64,000 bases of DNA from Adiantum capillus-veneris. Its lineage: Eukaryota > Streptophyta > Polypodiopsida > Polypodiales > Pteridaceae. Below are positions 44,460 to 54,290 of the stretch, in pieces (position 1 is the stretch's first letter; the number at the start of each line of letters is the position of its first letter). The stretch lies in the NCBI GenBank assembly GCA_014529385.2, contig CM043949.1, positions 108,559,977-108,623,976 on the forward strand. Direction: 5' to 3'. The notes under the pieces are model-generated. The model ran no database searches, was not told the origin of the DNA, and was given only the letters and a program-made list of their open reading frames with translations. The translations under genes were made by a program, and so were the position numbers.

Positions 44460-45262
44460 CCCCCCCCCCCCAAGCAATACCTAGCGTTTTGCAACACAGC
44501 CGACCTAGCATTTTTCCCATCAAGAACCAAGCCAACAATTTCGCATTGCAGTAGCCTGGCGACAGCAAATAGATCAAGAAGCCTAGCGTTTTGCATTTGC
44601 AGGACAACCGACAGTAGCAAGACAGTTTTCAACCCTAGCGTTTTTGCATCAGCATGACCCCTTAACATTTTGTAGATTCTCCGCGACAAGATCCACAGTA
44701 GCACCAACGTTTTCAGTTTTCAGCATAGACACATCATAGAAGAAGTCCCGAACCTCGCAGATCTCACCTTCTCGCAGAGATCCTCGCTGCATAGTCAGAT
44801 CCAGCGTAGTTTGCAGTTTCAGCCCGGAAAACGCAGATGCTGAAATCTGCGTTTTCAGCGCGTCGTCGCCGTCGACATCGTCACCGACATAGAGTCAGAA
44901 TTCAGCAAACACAAGACTTGCAGATTTCAGCCCTTAGCGTTTTCAGATTTCAGCCAGTCTCGTCGTGGTCCTCATCGTCGTCGACATCATCGGCAAGTCC
45001 AAAGCATTATAGAGATTTGTGCAATCAATAGTAGACCGCTCTAGCCATAGAGAGTGGGGCCTTTGGAGGAGGGTTTGACAACATTCTGGTTTCATATTCT
45101 TCTCTCTCTATCTCTCAGTCTCAGTACCTTCATTCACAGTGTTTACCCACTTTGTTTGTCATAACTTGCACTCTCTCACTAGAGGAACGGAAGGCTCTCC
45201 CTTCCGTAAGTGAAAGGAACCTTGAGCACAATTCGGAGCACTCATCTTAAGCAAAGTTCAAT
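44460..45262 (+). repeat. F 5' LTR, second piece
   Basis: Colinear with 55700-56480, with repeated cctagcgttttgca blocks. Stops at agttcaat where X is inserted; TCAAT at 45258-45262 is the X target duplication. Confidence 0.92.
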
Positions 45263-46548
45263 TGTTAGGTGCAGTGGAATGAATGTTGTATTTTCTCAAG
45301 ATTAGTGATCTTTATTGCTCAAGGTTCTTTTTAGTTCTTAGGAAAAGAGAGAGCTTTCCGTCTTATAGAGAGTGCTGTGATCACGAACAAGTGAGTGGAT
45401 CTTGTGCGTGCAAATGAATGAGACTGAGAGAAGGAGAGAGAAGAGATACGACACCGAGAGGTTTGTAAAACCCTCCTCCGAAGGCCCCACTCTCGTCGGC
45501 GAGAGTGGTCTACTTTGATTGCACAAAGGTGTACAATGCGAATGCAATGGACTGATGCAATGGGACTATGCCGATGACGACGACGACTTGATGGCTGAAA
45601 TCTGAGTTCTTCTATCTGCTGTTTTTCATGGACTGTTTCGGGCTGAAATTGACTGTTTTGTCACTGTTTCAATGGCTGAATCTGATGGTTGTATCGGGGG
45701 TCATGCTAGAGACAAAAACGCTGATGTATTGTACCTGCTAAGCTGCGTTTTGATGCTGAGTTGTACCTGCTGGAAAACGCTGCCAAGGCTGGGGAATACC
45801 TGCTGAAAAACGCTAGTAAAGGCTGTGTTTTTTTCCCTTGCTGAAAATCTGTTATGGCTGCGTTTTTACCAAGGCTGGAAGCTGATGAAAACGCTGGAAT
45901 CTACTGTTGGTCTGCAATCCCAATGATGACAAAAAAACGCTGAAATGGTTTGTCCTGCTAGCGTTAGTAAATGGCTGAGATTGCTGATGTTGGTGCTAGG
46001 GGAAAACCGCCAGAGACGAGGCTTATGGCGATGGTATGCTATGGGTGGAAACGCCAATGGAAGGGGATGTATGGCGAAGGAATCTGCTGGGAATCCCCGC
46101 GAAGAAGGAGGTCCAAAAACGCTGGGGGGTGCTGGGGGGGTTACTGCTGAGAAGTTGCCTGTTGAGCGGGAAGCTCCTGCTCCCTCTTTTGCCAAAAAGT
46201 GTGAACTTTGGTTTGCTTATATATTAACTTAGCAAAATTGCCCTACCTACTTTTGTTGGAAAGTCACTTAAAAATAGTAAGTGAAAATCCCAATAAATAG
46301 GAAATTAGGCTAAATGCATTGGAAAATTCCCCTAACTGATGCTAATGGATTCTGATGGGAATTCCGATGATCATGTTGTGTGCAACCGGAGGATATGCAT
46401 CTATGCTAAGTGACTGGGCATGCACGGTCTACGAATAGACTCACAAAAGTGCCAAATCACTGCCAAATCTAAACTGACTTGACTGACTGAACCCTGCTGT
46501 GGTGTAGCTTGTCCACGGACACATAGGGTTGGGATGTGTCACGTGACA
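45263..46548 (-). repeat. X 3' LTR
   Basis: Colinear with 50297-51968 minus the MITE. Many aacgctg/cagcgttttt blocks resemble the cctagcgtttt blocks of the F LTR. Confidence 0.93.
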
Positions 46549-46562
46549 TCCCCTCCTTTTCA
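46549..46562 (-). promoter_or_regulatory. X polypurine tract
   Basis: Minus strand GAAAAGGAGGGGA immediately before the 3' LTR; the F equivalent is gaaaaggggggga. Confidence 0.9.
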
Positions 46563-47890
46563 AAGTGAGGTACTGGTACCGAACTGTATGGCGTCGAGGG
46601 AGATCACCAACAGCATCCGGAATCCTGGAAGGGACTCTTCGCCGGCCCACTCTGCTGTGTGGGTCGTGCGGTACTTGAACTTCATAAAGGTCTACAACGC
46701 TTGCTTCTTTGGGCTGCGCCGAAAGCGACACAAAGTCTTATGGATCTCCTTCCTTGCTTCATCTTTGTCTAGAGTCCTGCTTCTTTCGTCTTCAAGAATC
46801 TCCATGGCTGAAAATTCCTGAAACCATCTCCAACACAAAACCATGAACATACCCATTCCATGTAAAGTGAAGGAAAAAAATCTTGTCTTCTCTAAAGACT
46901 CTGTATGCAATGTAGATGAACATAGAGACGGAGTTACAACCCGTTCATCAAACACATGCAAACAAGTCTTCTGAATCTCCTTCCTTGCTTCATCTTTGTC
47001 TAGACTCCTGCTTCTTTCGTCTTCAAGAATCTCCATGGCTGAAAATTCCTGAAACCATCTCCAACACAAAACCATGAACATACCCATTCCATGTAAAGTG
47101 AAGGAAAAAAATCTTGTCTTCTCTAAAGACTATGTATGCAATGTACATGAACATAGAGACGGAGTTACAACCCGTTCATCAAACACATGCAAACAATGCG
47201 ATCGAATCTTTTCTCTTTGATCGAAATCAATCAATTGTGGCAAATCACAATGGAAATGCCCATGCTTGGTACTCATACAATCATGTGCTCGTTCAAAAAC
47301 TGTGTCATGCCAAGGAAGAGACATGGAATGTGACTTCCTGTCATACAAACTTTTCAACTTTTCATGCACAATCCGCATACATTCGTGCTCATCCATGAAA
47401 GAAACGTGCTCAACATGCAATATGTCATGCCTAGGAAAAGGGATCACATAACGATGCTGACTAAAATATAGGAAACCTTCACGAATGAAACACTCGAACA
47501 ATGCGTGCGTATCAATCATGCGAACACATAATACTTCCTGTAAGGGTTCTTTGGACCAAGGCTCGAGAGCCAAGATCGGTTTGTCCTGAATGATCGAATT
47601 GTCTTGTGGGGGTTCTTTGGACCTCGACTCGAAAGCCAAGATCGGATCTTCGTGATTAATCGAATCTACAACGAGGTTAGCTTCACTAGAAAAAGCATCC
47701 ACAAACACATCATCCTTGTGAACAATCACATCATCTTCACGCAACTCATCATGCTCGTGAGAAATCAAATCTTGATCATGCAAATCATCATGCTTATCAT
47801 TGACATCCAAATCATCATGCTTATCAATATCATTCAAATCATCATGCTTCTCATAATCATGCAAATCCTGTGTCATGCTGTGGAGAAAAA
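46563..47890 (-). CDS. Novel C-terminal domain of element X polyprotein
   Basis: Follows protease in the position of RT. It begins with an acidic His/Asp-rich linker containing repeats of KHDDL(N/D/H)D (47880-47750). The conserved domain follows: VLCVRMIDTHALFECFIR, FLYFSQHRYVIPFPRHDIL, DEHECMRIVHEKLKSL, SHSMSLPWHDTVF, HFHCDLPQLIDFDQ, LHVFDERVVTPSLCS, GMGMFMVLCWRWFQEFS, LCRFRRSP. It is open except for one stop near 47129 and a 1-base shift near 47870 relative to the protease frame. The same order occurs in F. No family recognised; Cys- and His-rich, so metal binding is possible. Confidence 0.75.
46732..47193 (-). repeat. In-frame 231-bp tandem duplication in the X novel domain
   Basis: Period 231 bp (77 codons). 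Both units encode LHVFDERVVTPSLCS through DEARKEI. F has one unit. Confidence 0.92.
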
Positions 47891-48399
47891 GGGATTGAGA
47901 GAATCTCCTTATCCCGAATCCTTTTAACCTTGTCCTGCATATTAGCAATGAGAGATGGAGAAGGAGCAGTGTCCACTCCATGAAAGACAGTAGGAGAATC
48001 ACTTTTGGCATTGAGAGTTAAAGTGCTAGCCTCCCAATCAACGAGAGGGTTTATTTCACGAAACCATTTCATGCCTAAAATCATATCACATCCTGAGAGA
48101 GGAGAAACAACAAATCTTCTAGTGAAGGCAATCTGTTGAATTACAAACAACACATCAAGCCACTCCTTCGTGATGAGAGTGTCCATACCAGGACGAAAGC
48201 CAGAGACCTCGATAGGAGATCTCGGACTAACTTCGAGGCGGGCTCTCTCAACAAGAGAGGGGCTGATCACATCATGCATACTACCTGGGTCAAACAATAT
48301 GACAAAACGGTGCCCTGACGTACGACCATAACATTTAATGAGTGAATCATCAATGGGAGGGTCCTGAGAAACTTTGGGCACAATCATGTTATCATTCAT
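47891..48399 (-). CDS. Aspartic protease of element X
   Basis: FVILFDPGSMHDVISPSLVE is the catalytic loop (Asp-Pro-Gly-Ser in place of Asp-Ser/Thr-Gly). CDMILGMKWFREINPLVDWE is the typical C-terminal strand, followed by STLTLNAKSDSPTVF. It is open from residue 1 until a 1-base shift into the novel domain near 47870. It should cleave the Gag polyprotein. Confidence 0.85.
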
Positions 48400-48711
48400 T
48401 GCATTGACAGATGTAGTGGGTGTTGTGGGTTCTTTAGATTCATTTGATTCAAGCTTAGGACATGTTCTTTTTATGTGACCCTTACTGTGACAGTAAAAAC
48501 AACGACCTTCTTTAGAATACGTGCTTTGTTCTTCCGAAGTGATGTAACCTCCTACAATTCCTTGTGCTACCTTTTCATATGGAGTAAGCTTAGGTTTAGC
48601 AATTGTGTTAGCCTTACCCTTAGATTCATTGGAAGAATTCTTTGATGAGAGACTATTGGAAGATTGGTTAGAAGAGTTATCATTCTTACCGTTCTGCGGG
48701 TTCTGAGAAGT
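48400..48711 (-). CDS. X nucleocapsid linker with CCHC knuckle
   Basis: Same frame as gag after one TAG at 48712. Ser/Asn-rich, then ILGGYITSEEQ-like sequence and CFYCHSKGHIKRTC (about 48507-48462), a perfect CX2CX4HX4C nucleic-acid-binding knuckle. Confidence 0.8.
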
Positions 48712-49848
48712 CTACGAGGTACTTGTGAAAGTCTTGTTCTCCTTAGGCTTTCCTTTGTTGTGCTTCATCTCGTGGGCGAGAGCAATTGCTACTGCTTTGT
48801 TGAGATCAATTGGATCGAGTACCTCAACATCATACTTGATATACTCGTTCAATCCGTAAAGAAATGCTTCCTTGCGCTTCGTATCCGATTTGCGTAATTG
48901 AGTGCCGAGCTGCAAAACCCGATTAGAGAAAGAAATAACCGGCATACCGTTTTGCTTGAGAGCTCGCCAATCGTCCTTCAGTCGTGCAAGGTACTGAGGT
49001 GGCATAAACCGCGCCTTGAGCTTGTCTTGGAAATCAACCCAACTAAAAGAGAGGGCCGTAAAATCCTCGGCTGCCTCTAGGTGCACGGCTAGCTGTGCCT
49101 CTTGCCATGCATGGTACCAATTTATGGCATCACCGGCAAGGTACATAGCTACCGTCAAAACTTTGCTATTGCCTGTTTTCTTAGTTGTCGCAAAATAAGC
49201 ATTAAATTGATGCAACGAAGAATGAATAACAGTAGCATCCATCTTACCGTCATACTTACTGAAAGTCAACTTCTCTGTGACTGGATTGTGTGAATCCGCA
49301 TCGTGGCTTGCACCACTTGACGAACTCCCACGATCTTTGGGTAGTTCGGTCTTCGAGGCTAGGATTTGGGCTATAAATTCTTGATTGCGAAGCTCTCTTT
49401 GAGCTTCACGCTCGGCCTCCTTTTCTGCTTTGCGTTCTTTTCGTTCAACGCGCTCGCGTTCGAGAGCAAGACGCTGCTCTTCTTGTTTTGCGGCAAGCGC
49501 AATGCGCTCACGTTCCTGAGCAAGTCGATTTTCTTCTTGTTTTGCAACAAGTTTGTCGTTTCTTTCATCGCGCTCGCGGCCCTTGGCTTCTTGTGCACGG
49601 TCCTTTGCTGCTTGTTCTTCTGCTTTGCTTGCGAGTTGTGCCAAGGCAACTCGATTCGTTTCTTGTTGTTGTGCCATCATGTCCAACATCGACTTGACCA
49701 TCATCTCCATAGGTGTGAGGACAACTCGTGGCATAGATGGCGAAGGGGGAGGGTTGGAAAAATCTACTGGTGGGAAGAATCCTTCGTCGCCTCTCTCATG
49801 CTCGTCACCTGAATGCGAAGTATCCATGCCGCTTCGGGTGACGACCAT
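48712..49848 (-). CDS. gag: gag capsid protein of element X
   Basis: Open frame of 378 codons starting MVVTRSGMDTSHSGDE; F starts MVITRSETDTSHGGDE. A Pro-rich N-terminus is followed by a long charged coiled coil (about residues 65-165; EERLALERERVERKERKAEK-like), then the retrotrans_gag domain: FSKYDGKMDATVIHSSLHQF, GDAINWYHAWQEA, FQDKLKARFMPP, YIKYDVEVLDPIDLNKAVAI. Ends KENKTFTSTS. The reading frame is intact, unlike most genes here. Confidence 0.9.
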   Translation of the reverse strand: MVVTRSGMDTSHSGDEHERGDEGFFPPVDFSNPPPSPSMPRVVLTPMEMMVKSMLDMMAQQQETNRVALAQLASKAEEQAAKDRAQEAKGRERDERNDKLVAKQEENRLAQERERIALAAKQEEQRLALERERVERKERKAEKEAEREAQRELRNQEFIAQILASKTELPKDRGSSSSGASHDADSHNPVTEKLTFSKYDGKMDATVIHSSLHQFNAYFATTKKTGNSKVLTVAMYLAGDAINWYHAWQEAQLAVHLEAAEDFTALSFSWVDFQDKLKARFMPPQYLARLKDDWRALKQNGMPVISFSNRVLQLGTQLRKSDTKRKEAFLYGLNEYIKYDVEVLDPIDLNKAVAIALAHEMKHNKGKPKENKTFTSTS

Positions 49849-50283
49849 GCACTAGGATCTTGGGTTCTTAAGTTCACAAGGAACTTGGTTCTTGAGGTTC
49901 TTGAGGTTCTTGAGTTCTTGGGTTCTTGAGGATCTTGAGCGTTTCTTTCGCTTGCAAATCGCGTTGGAGAAGGATCTTCTCTTCACCCGAGTTCTACCCT
50001 TTTCTGCGGGTGCACCCCTTGGCGGCCTTGCGCTCACACCAAGGTTGCTTTTTCCCACCTCACGTCGATTGGCCGGCCGCTAAGTGCACGGTCCGCTCTC
50101 AATGAGTGAAAAGAGACACAAGGGGAGGCTGGACAAGCCCTTCTTTCTTGGGATTCATGTCACTCTTCAACAAAACACGATTAGGAATCGCCACGCCCAA
50201 GTAAACTTGGGTTCGTGCGATCGCAACAAGCAAAAAAAAAATTCTTGTGGTTCTTTCCTTGAGTAATGCAGAACACTTCCAAA
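49849..50283 (-). other. X leader
   Basis: Contains a short upstream ORF (50058-49852, minus) rich in Lys, Arg and Asn-Leu-Lys repeats, ending just before the gag Met. The homologous stretch in F (52304 onward) is in frame with its gag, so an N-terminal extension is possible. Confidence 0.5.
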
Positions 50284-50295
50284 GCTCTGATACCA
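50284..50295 (-). promoter_or_regulatory. X primer-binding site, Met-tRNA
   Basis: Minus strand TGGTATCAGAGC next to the 5' LTR. Confidence 0.95.
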
Positions 50296-50317
50296 AAGTT
50301 GTATTTTCTCAAGATTA

Positions 50318-50723
50318 GGGTAAAACCCCCAACTTAAGGCCACCTAAGGGGCTTCGCAAATTGCAGCCAGCATACTCCACCATTTTCAGGTTGAATGAGC
50401 ACAATTGGAAGAGCTCATCAATACCTACCTACAGTAAAAATCTCTCCCACGCGCGGTGCTTCTTCAACGACGCGCAACGTCGTCGAAGATTTTCTGTGTA
50501 ACAAAAATGGACATGAGTGGAAAGCCACACAAGGGGGTTATTATGGGGCATAGCAGCCAACAAGGCTTGAACCCAGATCCAACGGCAGTGATTTTAAGTT
50601 GAGTTGAGCTAACCACCTCACCACAAGGCCACTTGTGTCCCTACATTGGACCTTTACAATTTTAAACTTGGGGAGTCCAGGGTCCCATTAAAGGGGGCCG
50701 GTTTTTTATTGGCCCCTTTACCC
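50318..50723. mobile_element. 406-bp MITE-like insertion, TA target duplication
   Basis: The insert starts GGGTAAAACCCC and ends GGCCCCTTTACCC, with GGGTAAA/TTTACCC inverted ends, flanked by TA at 50316-50317 and 50724-50725. The uninterrupted sister LTR reads aagattagtgatc. TA duplication suggests a Tc1/mariner-type or related transposase source. No ORF. Confidence 0.85.
50555..50632 (-). other. tRNA-like pol III promoter segment inside the MITE
   Basis: Minus strand TGTGGTGAGGTGGTTAGCTC (A-box-like) and, about 35 bp on, GGGTTCAAGCCTTG (B-box-like). Confidence 0.45.
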
Positions 50724-51968
50724 TAGTGATCTTTATTGCTCAAGGTTCTTTTTAGTTCTTAGGGAAAGAGAGAGCTTTCCGTCTTATAGAGAGTGCTGTG
50801 ATCACGAACAAGTGAGTGGATCTTGTGCGTACAAATGAATGAGACTGAGAGAAGGAGAGAGAAGAGATACGACACCGAGAGGTTTGTAAAACCCTCCTCC
50901 GAAGGCCCCACTCTCGTCGGAGAGAGTGGTCTACTTTGATTGCACAAAGGTGTACAATGCGAATGCAATGGACTGATGCAATGGGACTATGCCGATGACG
51001 ACGACGACTTGACGGCTGAAATCTGAGTTCTTCTATCTGCTGTTTTTCATGGACTGTTTCGGGCTGAAATTGACTGTTTTGTCGCTGTTTCAATGGCTGA
51101 ATCTGATGGTTGTATCGGAGGTCATGCTAGAGAAATAAACGCTGATGTATTGTACCTGCTAAGCTGCGTTTTGATGCTGAGTTGTACCTGCTGGAAAACG
51201 CTGCCAAGGCTGGGGAATACCTGCTGAAAAACGCTAGTAAAGGCTGTGTTTTCTTCCCTTGCTGAAAATCTGTTATGGCTACGTTTTTACCAAGGCTGGA
51301 AGCTGATGAAAACGCTGGAATCTACTGTTGGTCTGCAATCCCAATGATGACAAAAAAACGCTGAAATGGTATGTCCTGCTAGAGTTAGTAAATGGCTGAG
51401 ATTGCTGATGTTGGTGCTAGGGGAAAACCGCCAGTGACGAGACTTATGGCGATGGTATGCTGTTGGTGGAAACGCCAATGGAAGGGGATGTATGGCGAAG
51501 GAATCTGCTGGGAATCCCCGCGAAGAAGAAGGTCCAAAAACGCTGGGGGGTGCTGGGGGGGTTACTGCTGAGAAGTTGCCTGTTGAGCGGGAAGCTCCTG
51601 CTCCCTCTTTTGCCAAAAAGTGTGAACTTTGGTTTGCTTATATATTAACTTAGCAAAATTGCCCTACCTACTTTTGTTGGAAAGTCACTTAAAAATAGTA
51701 AGTGAAAATCCCAATAAATAGGAAATTAGGCTAAATGCACTGGAAAATTCCCCTAACTGATGCTAATGGATTCTGATGGGAATTCCGATGATCATGTTGT
51801 GTGCAACCGGAGGATATGCATCTATGCTAAGTGACTGGGCATGCACGGTCTACGAATAGACTCACAAAAGTGCCACATCACTGCTAATCTAAACTGACTT
51901 GACTGACTGAACCCTGTTGTGGTGTAGCTTGTCCACGGACACATAGGGTTGGGATGTGTCACGTGACA

Positions 51969-51996
51969 TCAACATTCACTTCCGCTGCACCTTACA
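51969..51996 (+). repeat. F 5' LTR, last 28 bp
   Basis: Begins with the second X target duplication (TCAAC) and ends CACCTTACA, matching the end of the F 3' LTR. Confidence 0.92.
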
Positions 51997-51997
51997 T

Positions 51998-52009
51998 TGG
52001 TATCAGAGC
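51998..52009 (+). promoter_or_regulatory. F primer-binding site, Met-tRNA
   Basis: TGGTATCAGAGC, one base after the LTR. Confidence 0.96.
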
Positions 52010-52438
52010 TTTGGAAGTGTTCTGTATCACTCAAGGAAAGAACCACAAGAATTTTTTTTTTGCTTGTTGCGGTCGCGCGTAACCCAAATCCTCTTGGACG
52101 TGTCGATTACCTAATCGTGTTTTTTGAAGAGTGACAGAAAACCCAAGAAAGAAGGGCTTGTCTAGCCTCCCCTTGTTTCTCTTTTCACTCATTGAGAGCG
52201 GACCGTGCACTTAGCGGCCGGCCAATCGACGTGAGGTGGGAAAAAGCAACCTTGGTGTGAGCGCAAGGCCGCCAAGGGGTACGCCCTCGGGAAAGAGAAG
52301 AGCTTGGGTAAGAGAAGATCCTTCTCTAACACAGATTGCAAGCTAAAGAAGAACCTCAAGAACCTCAAGACCCTCAAGAACCAAGAACCACAAGACCCCA
52401 AAGTTCCTCGTGAACTTAAGAACCCACGACTTCACTAT
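52010..52438 (+). other. F leader
   Basis: Homologous to the X leader (inverse). Carries aacctcaagaacctcaagac repeats near 52352-52395, in a frame open from 52304 into gag. Confidence 0.6.
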
Positions 52439-53510
52439 ATGGTCATTACCCGAAGCGAAACGGATACTTCGCATGGAGGTGATGAGCATGGAAGAGGCGA
52501 AGAAAAATTTTCCCCACCAGAAGGTTTTTCCGACCCTCCCCCTTCCCCATCCACGCCATGGTTTGCACCAAATCCTATGGAGGCTTTGGTCAAGTCGATG
52601 ATGGACATGATGGCACGACAAGAAGCGACTCGTGTTGCCTTGGAACGCGAGCGCGATTAACGAAAAGAAAGAAAAGCAGAAGGAAAGGTAGCTATTGAGC
52701 GTGAGCGTGAGCAAGCACGCTTGGCGGCCGAAGCAAGACAGGCAGCTATTGAGCGTGAGCGTGAGCAAGCGCGCTTGGCGGCCGAAGACAGACGAGCGGC
52801 CTTGGAGGCAGAGCATTAGGTGCAGAGAGACCTACGCATGCAAGAGTTGGTCCGACAAGCCCTCACCTCGAAACCCGAGCCAGACAAAGATGTTGGTGGT
52901 TCATCAAGTGGTGCACGTCGAGATTTGAACTCCAACGACCCTGTCTTAGAGAAGATCACGTTCAGTAAGTATGATGGTAAGATGGATGCTACGATTATTC
53001 ATTCTTGGTTGCATCAATTTAATGCTTATTTTGGGACAACTAAGAAGACAAGGAATAGCAAGTTTTTGACGGCAGCCATGTACCTTGCTCGTGATGCCAT
53101 TAATTGGTACCACGCATGGCAAGAGGCGCAGTTGACCACGCACCTAGAGGAAGCCAAGGACGGCACGCCCCTTTCTTTCAATTGGGCCAACTTCCAAGAC
53201 AAGCTCAAGGCGCGGTTTATGTCCCCCACAGTACCGAGCACGGTTGAAAGACGATTGGCACAATCTCAAGCAAAATAATGTGCCAGTTATGTTTTTCTCT
53301 AATCGTGTTTTGCAATTATGCAAATCGGATGATGAGCGCAAGGAGTCTTTTATTTTCGGGTTGGACGACTATATCAGGTTTGATGTCGAAGTCCTCGACC
53401 CGATCGATCTCAACAAGGCGGTAGCGATTGCTCTCGAGCAGGAGATGAAGCACAACAAGGGAAAGCCTAAGGAAAACAAGACTTCCACAAGTACCTCTCA
53501 CACTTCTTAG
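52439..53510 (+). pseudogene. gag: gag of element F
   Basis: Starts MVITRSETDTSHGGDE. The coiled-coil region contains a tandem repeat of AIEREREQARLAAE (52690-52790). Stops at 52658 and 52817 and a shift near 53240 break it. Capsid motifs FSKYDGKMDATIIHSWLHQF, RDAINWYHAWQEA, FQDKLKARFMSP and FDVEVLDPIDLNKAVAI match X. Confidence 0.87.
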
Positions 53511-53840
53511 AACGGTAAGAACAGTAAGAATGGATAGAACGGTAACTCTTCTAACCAATCTTCCAATAGTCTCTCAGAAAAGAACTCTCCAAATGAACCT
53601 AAGGGTAAAGCTAACACAATTGCTAAACCTAAGCTCACTCCAGATGGAAAAGCAGAACAAGGAATTTTAGGAGGATACATTACGTCGGAAGAACAAAGCA
53701 TTTATTCTAAGGAAGATCGTTGTTTTCATTGTCACATCAAGGGTCACATAAAAAGAACATGTCCTAAGCTTGAATCTAATGACTCTAAAGAACCCACAGA
53801 ACCCACTTCCTCTGTCAATGCAATAAATGAGAACACGAGT
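53511..53840 (+). pseudogene. F nucleocapsid linker with CCHC knuckle
   Basis: Ser/Asn/Lys-rich, then ILGGYITSEEQSIYSKED and CFHCHIKGHIKRTC (about 53723-53764), a perfect CCHC knuckle. Stops at 53508 and 53536. Confidence 0.8.
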
Positions 53841-54290
53841 GTGACCCAAGCCTCTCATGATCCTCCCATTGATGAGTCTCTCATTAAGTGTTATGGTCAT
53901 GTGAACGGTCAGTGTTTTGTCATATTGTTTGACCCAGGCAGTATGCATGATTTGATTAGTGACTCTCTTGTCGAAAGAGCCCGCTTGAAGGTTAGCGAGA
54001 CATCTCCTTTCGAGGTGTCAGGCTTCTCTTCCGGTATGGACTCTCTCATCACACACGAGTGCCTTGATGTTTTGTTCACTGTTCAACAAGTGTCCTTCCG
54101 CAGAAAATTTGTAGTCTCTCCTCTTTCAGGATGTGATATGCTTTTGGGCATTCAATGGTTTCGTGACATAACCCTCTCATTGATTGGGCGGAAAATACGT
54201 TCACTTTCAATGCCAAAAGTGACTCTCCCATTGTCATTTGTAAAGAGCAAGTTGTTCATTCTTCATCTCTCATTTCTAATGTGCAAGTGA
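53841..54290 (+). CDS. Aspartic protease of element F
   Basis: FVILFDPGSMHDLISDSLVE (catalytic loop) and CDMLLGIQWFRD as in X. A 1-base change near 54170 shifts the frame; the alternative frame continues as NPLIDWAENTFTFNAKSDSP and runs on into the novel domain. Confidence 0.83.
   Translation: MTQASHDPPIDESLIKCYGHVNGQCFVILFDPGSMHDLISDSLVERARLKVSETSPFEVSGFSSGMDSLITHECLDVLFTVQQVSFRRKFVVSPLSGCDMLLGIQWFRDITLSLIGRKIRSLSMPKVTLPLSFVKSKLFILHLSFLMCK

Larger units (their letters stand above)
45263..51968 (-). mobile_element. Element X: RT-less gypsy-type LTR retrotransposon, minus strand
   Basis: Minus-strand element from TGTCACGTGACA (51968) to CACCTAACA (45263), flanked by TCAAT (45258-45262) and TCAAC (51969-51973), a 5-bp target duplication with one change. 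Order: 5' LTR, Met-tRNA PBS, gag, knuckle, protease, novel domain, PPT, 3' LTR. About 6.3 kb without the 406-bp MITE in its 5' LTR. Same family design as F, but LTR sequences are clearly diverged. No RT, RNase H or integrase sequence is found between protease and PPT. Confidence 0.92.
50297..51968 (-). repeat. X 5' LTR, interrupted by a MITE
   Basis: Colinear with 45263-46548 except that the last roughly 22 bases (through CCTAACA) are deleted before the PBS, and a 406-bp insert lies at 50318-50723. Confidence 0.92.

Noticed and set aside
46692-47087. Novel X domain could be an envelope-like protein
   Set aside because: No signal peptide and no convincing membrane span; the GMGMFM segment is short and contains charged and aromatic residues. 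Kept as unknown.
48700-48715. A TAG between gag and the knuckle in both X and F might indicate programmed readthrough
   Set aside because: The stops are at different codons when aligned: the X stop is a sense CAC codon in F, and the F stop is CAG in X. They are more simply independent mutations.
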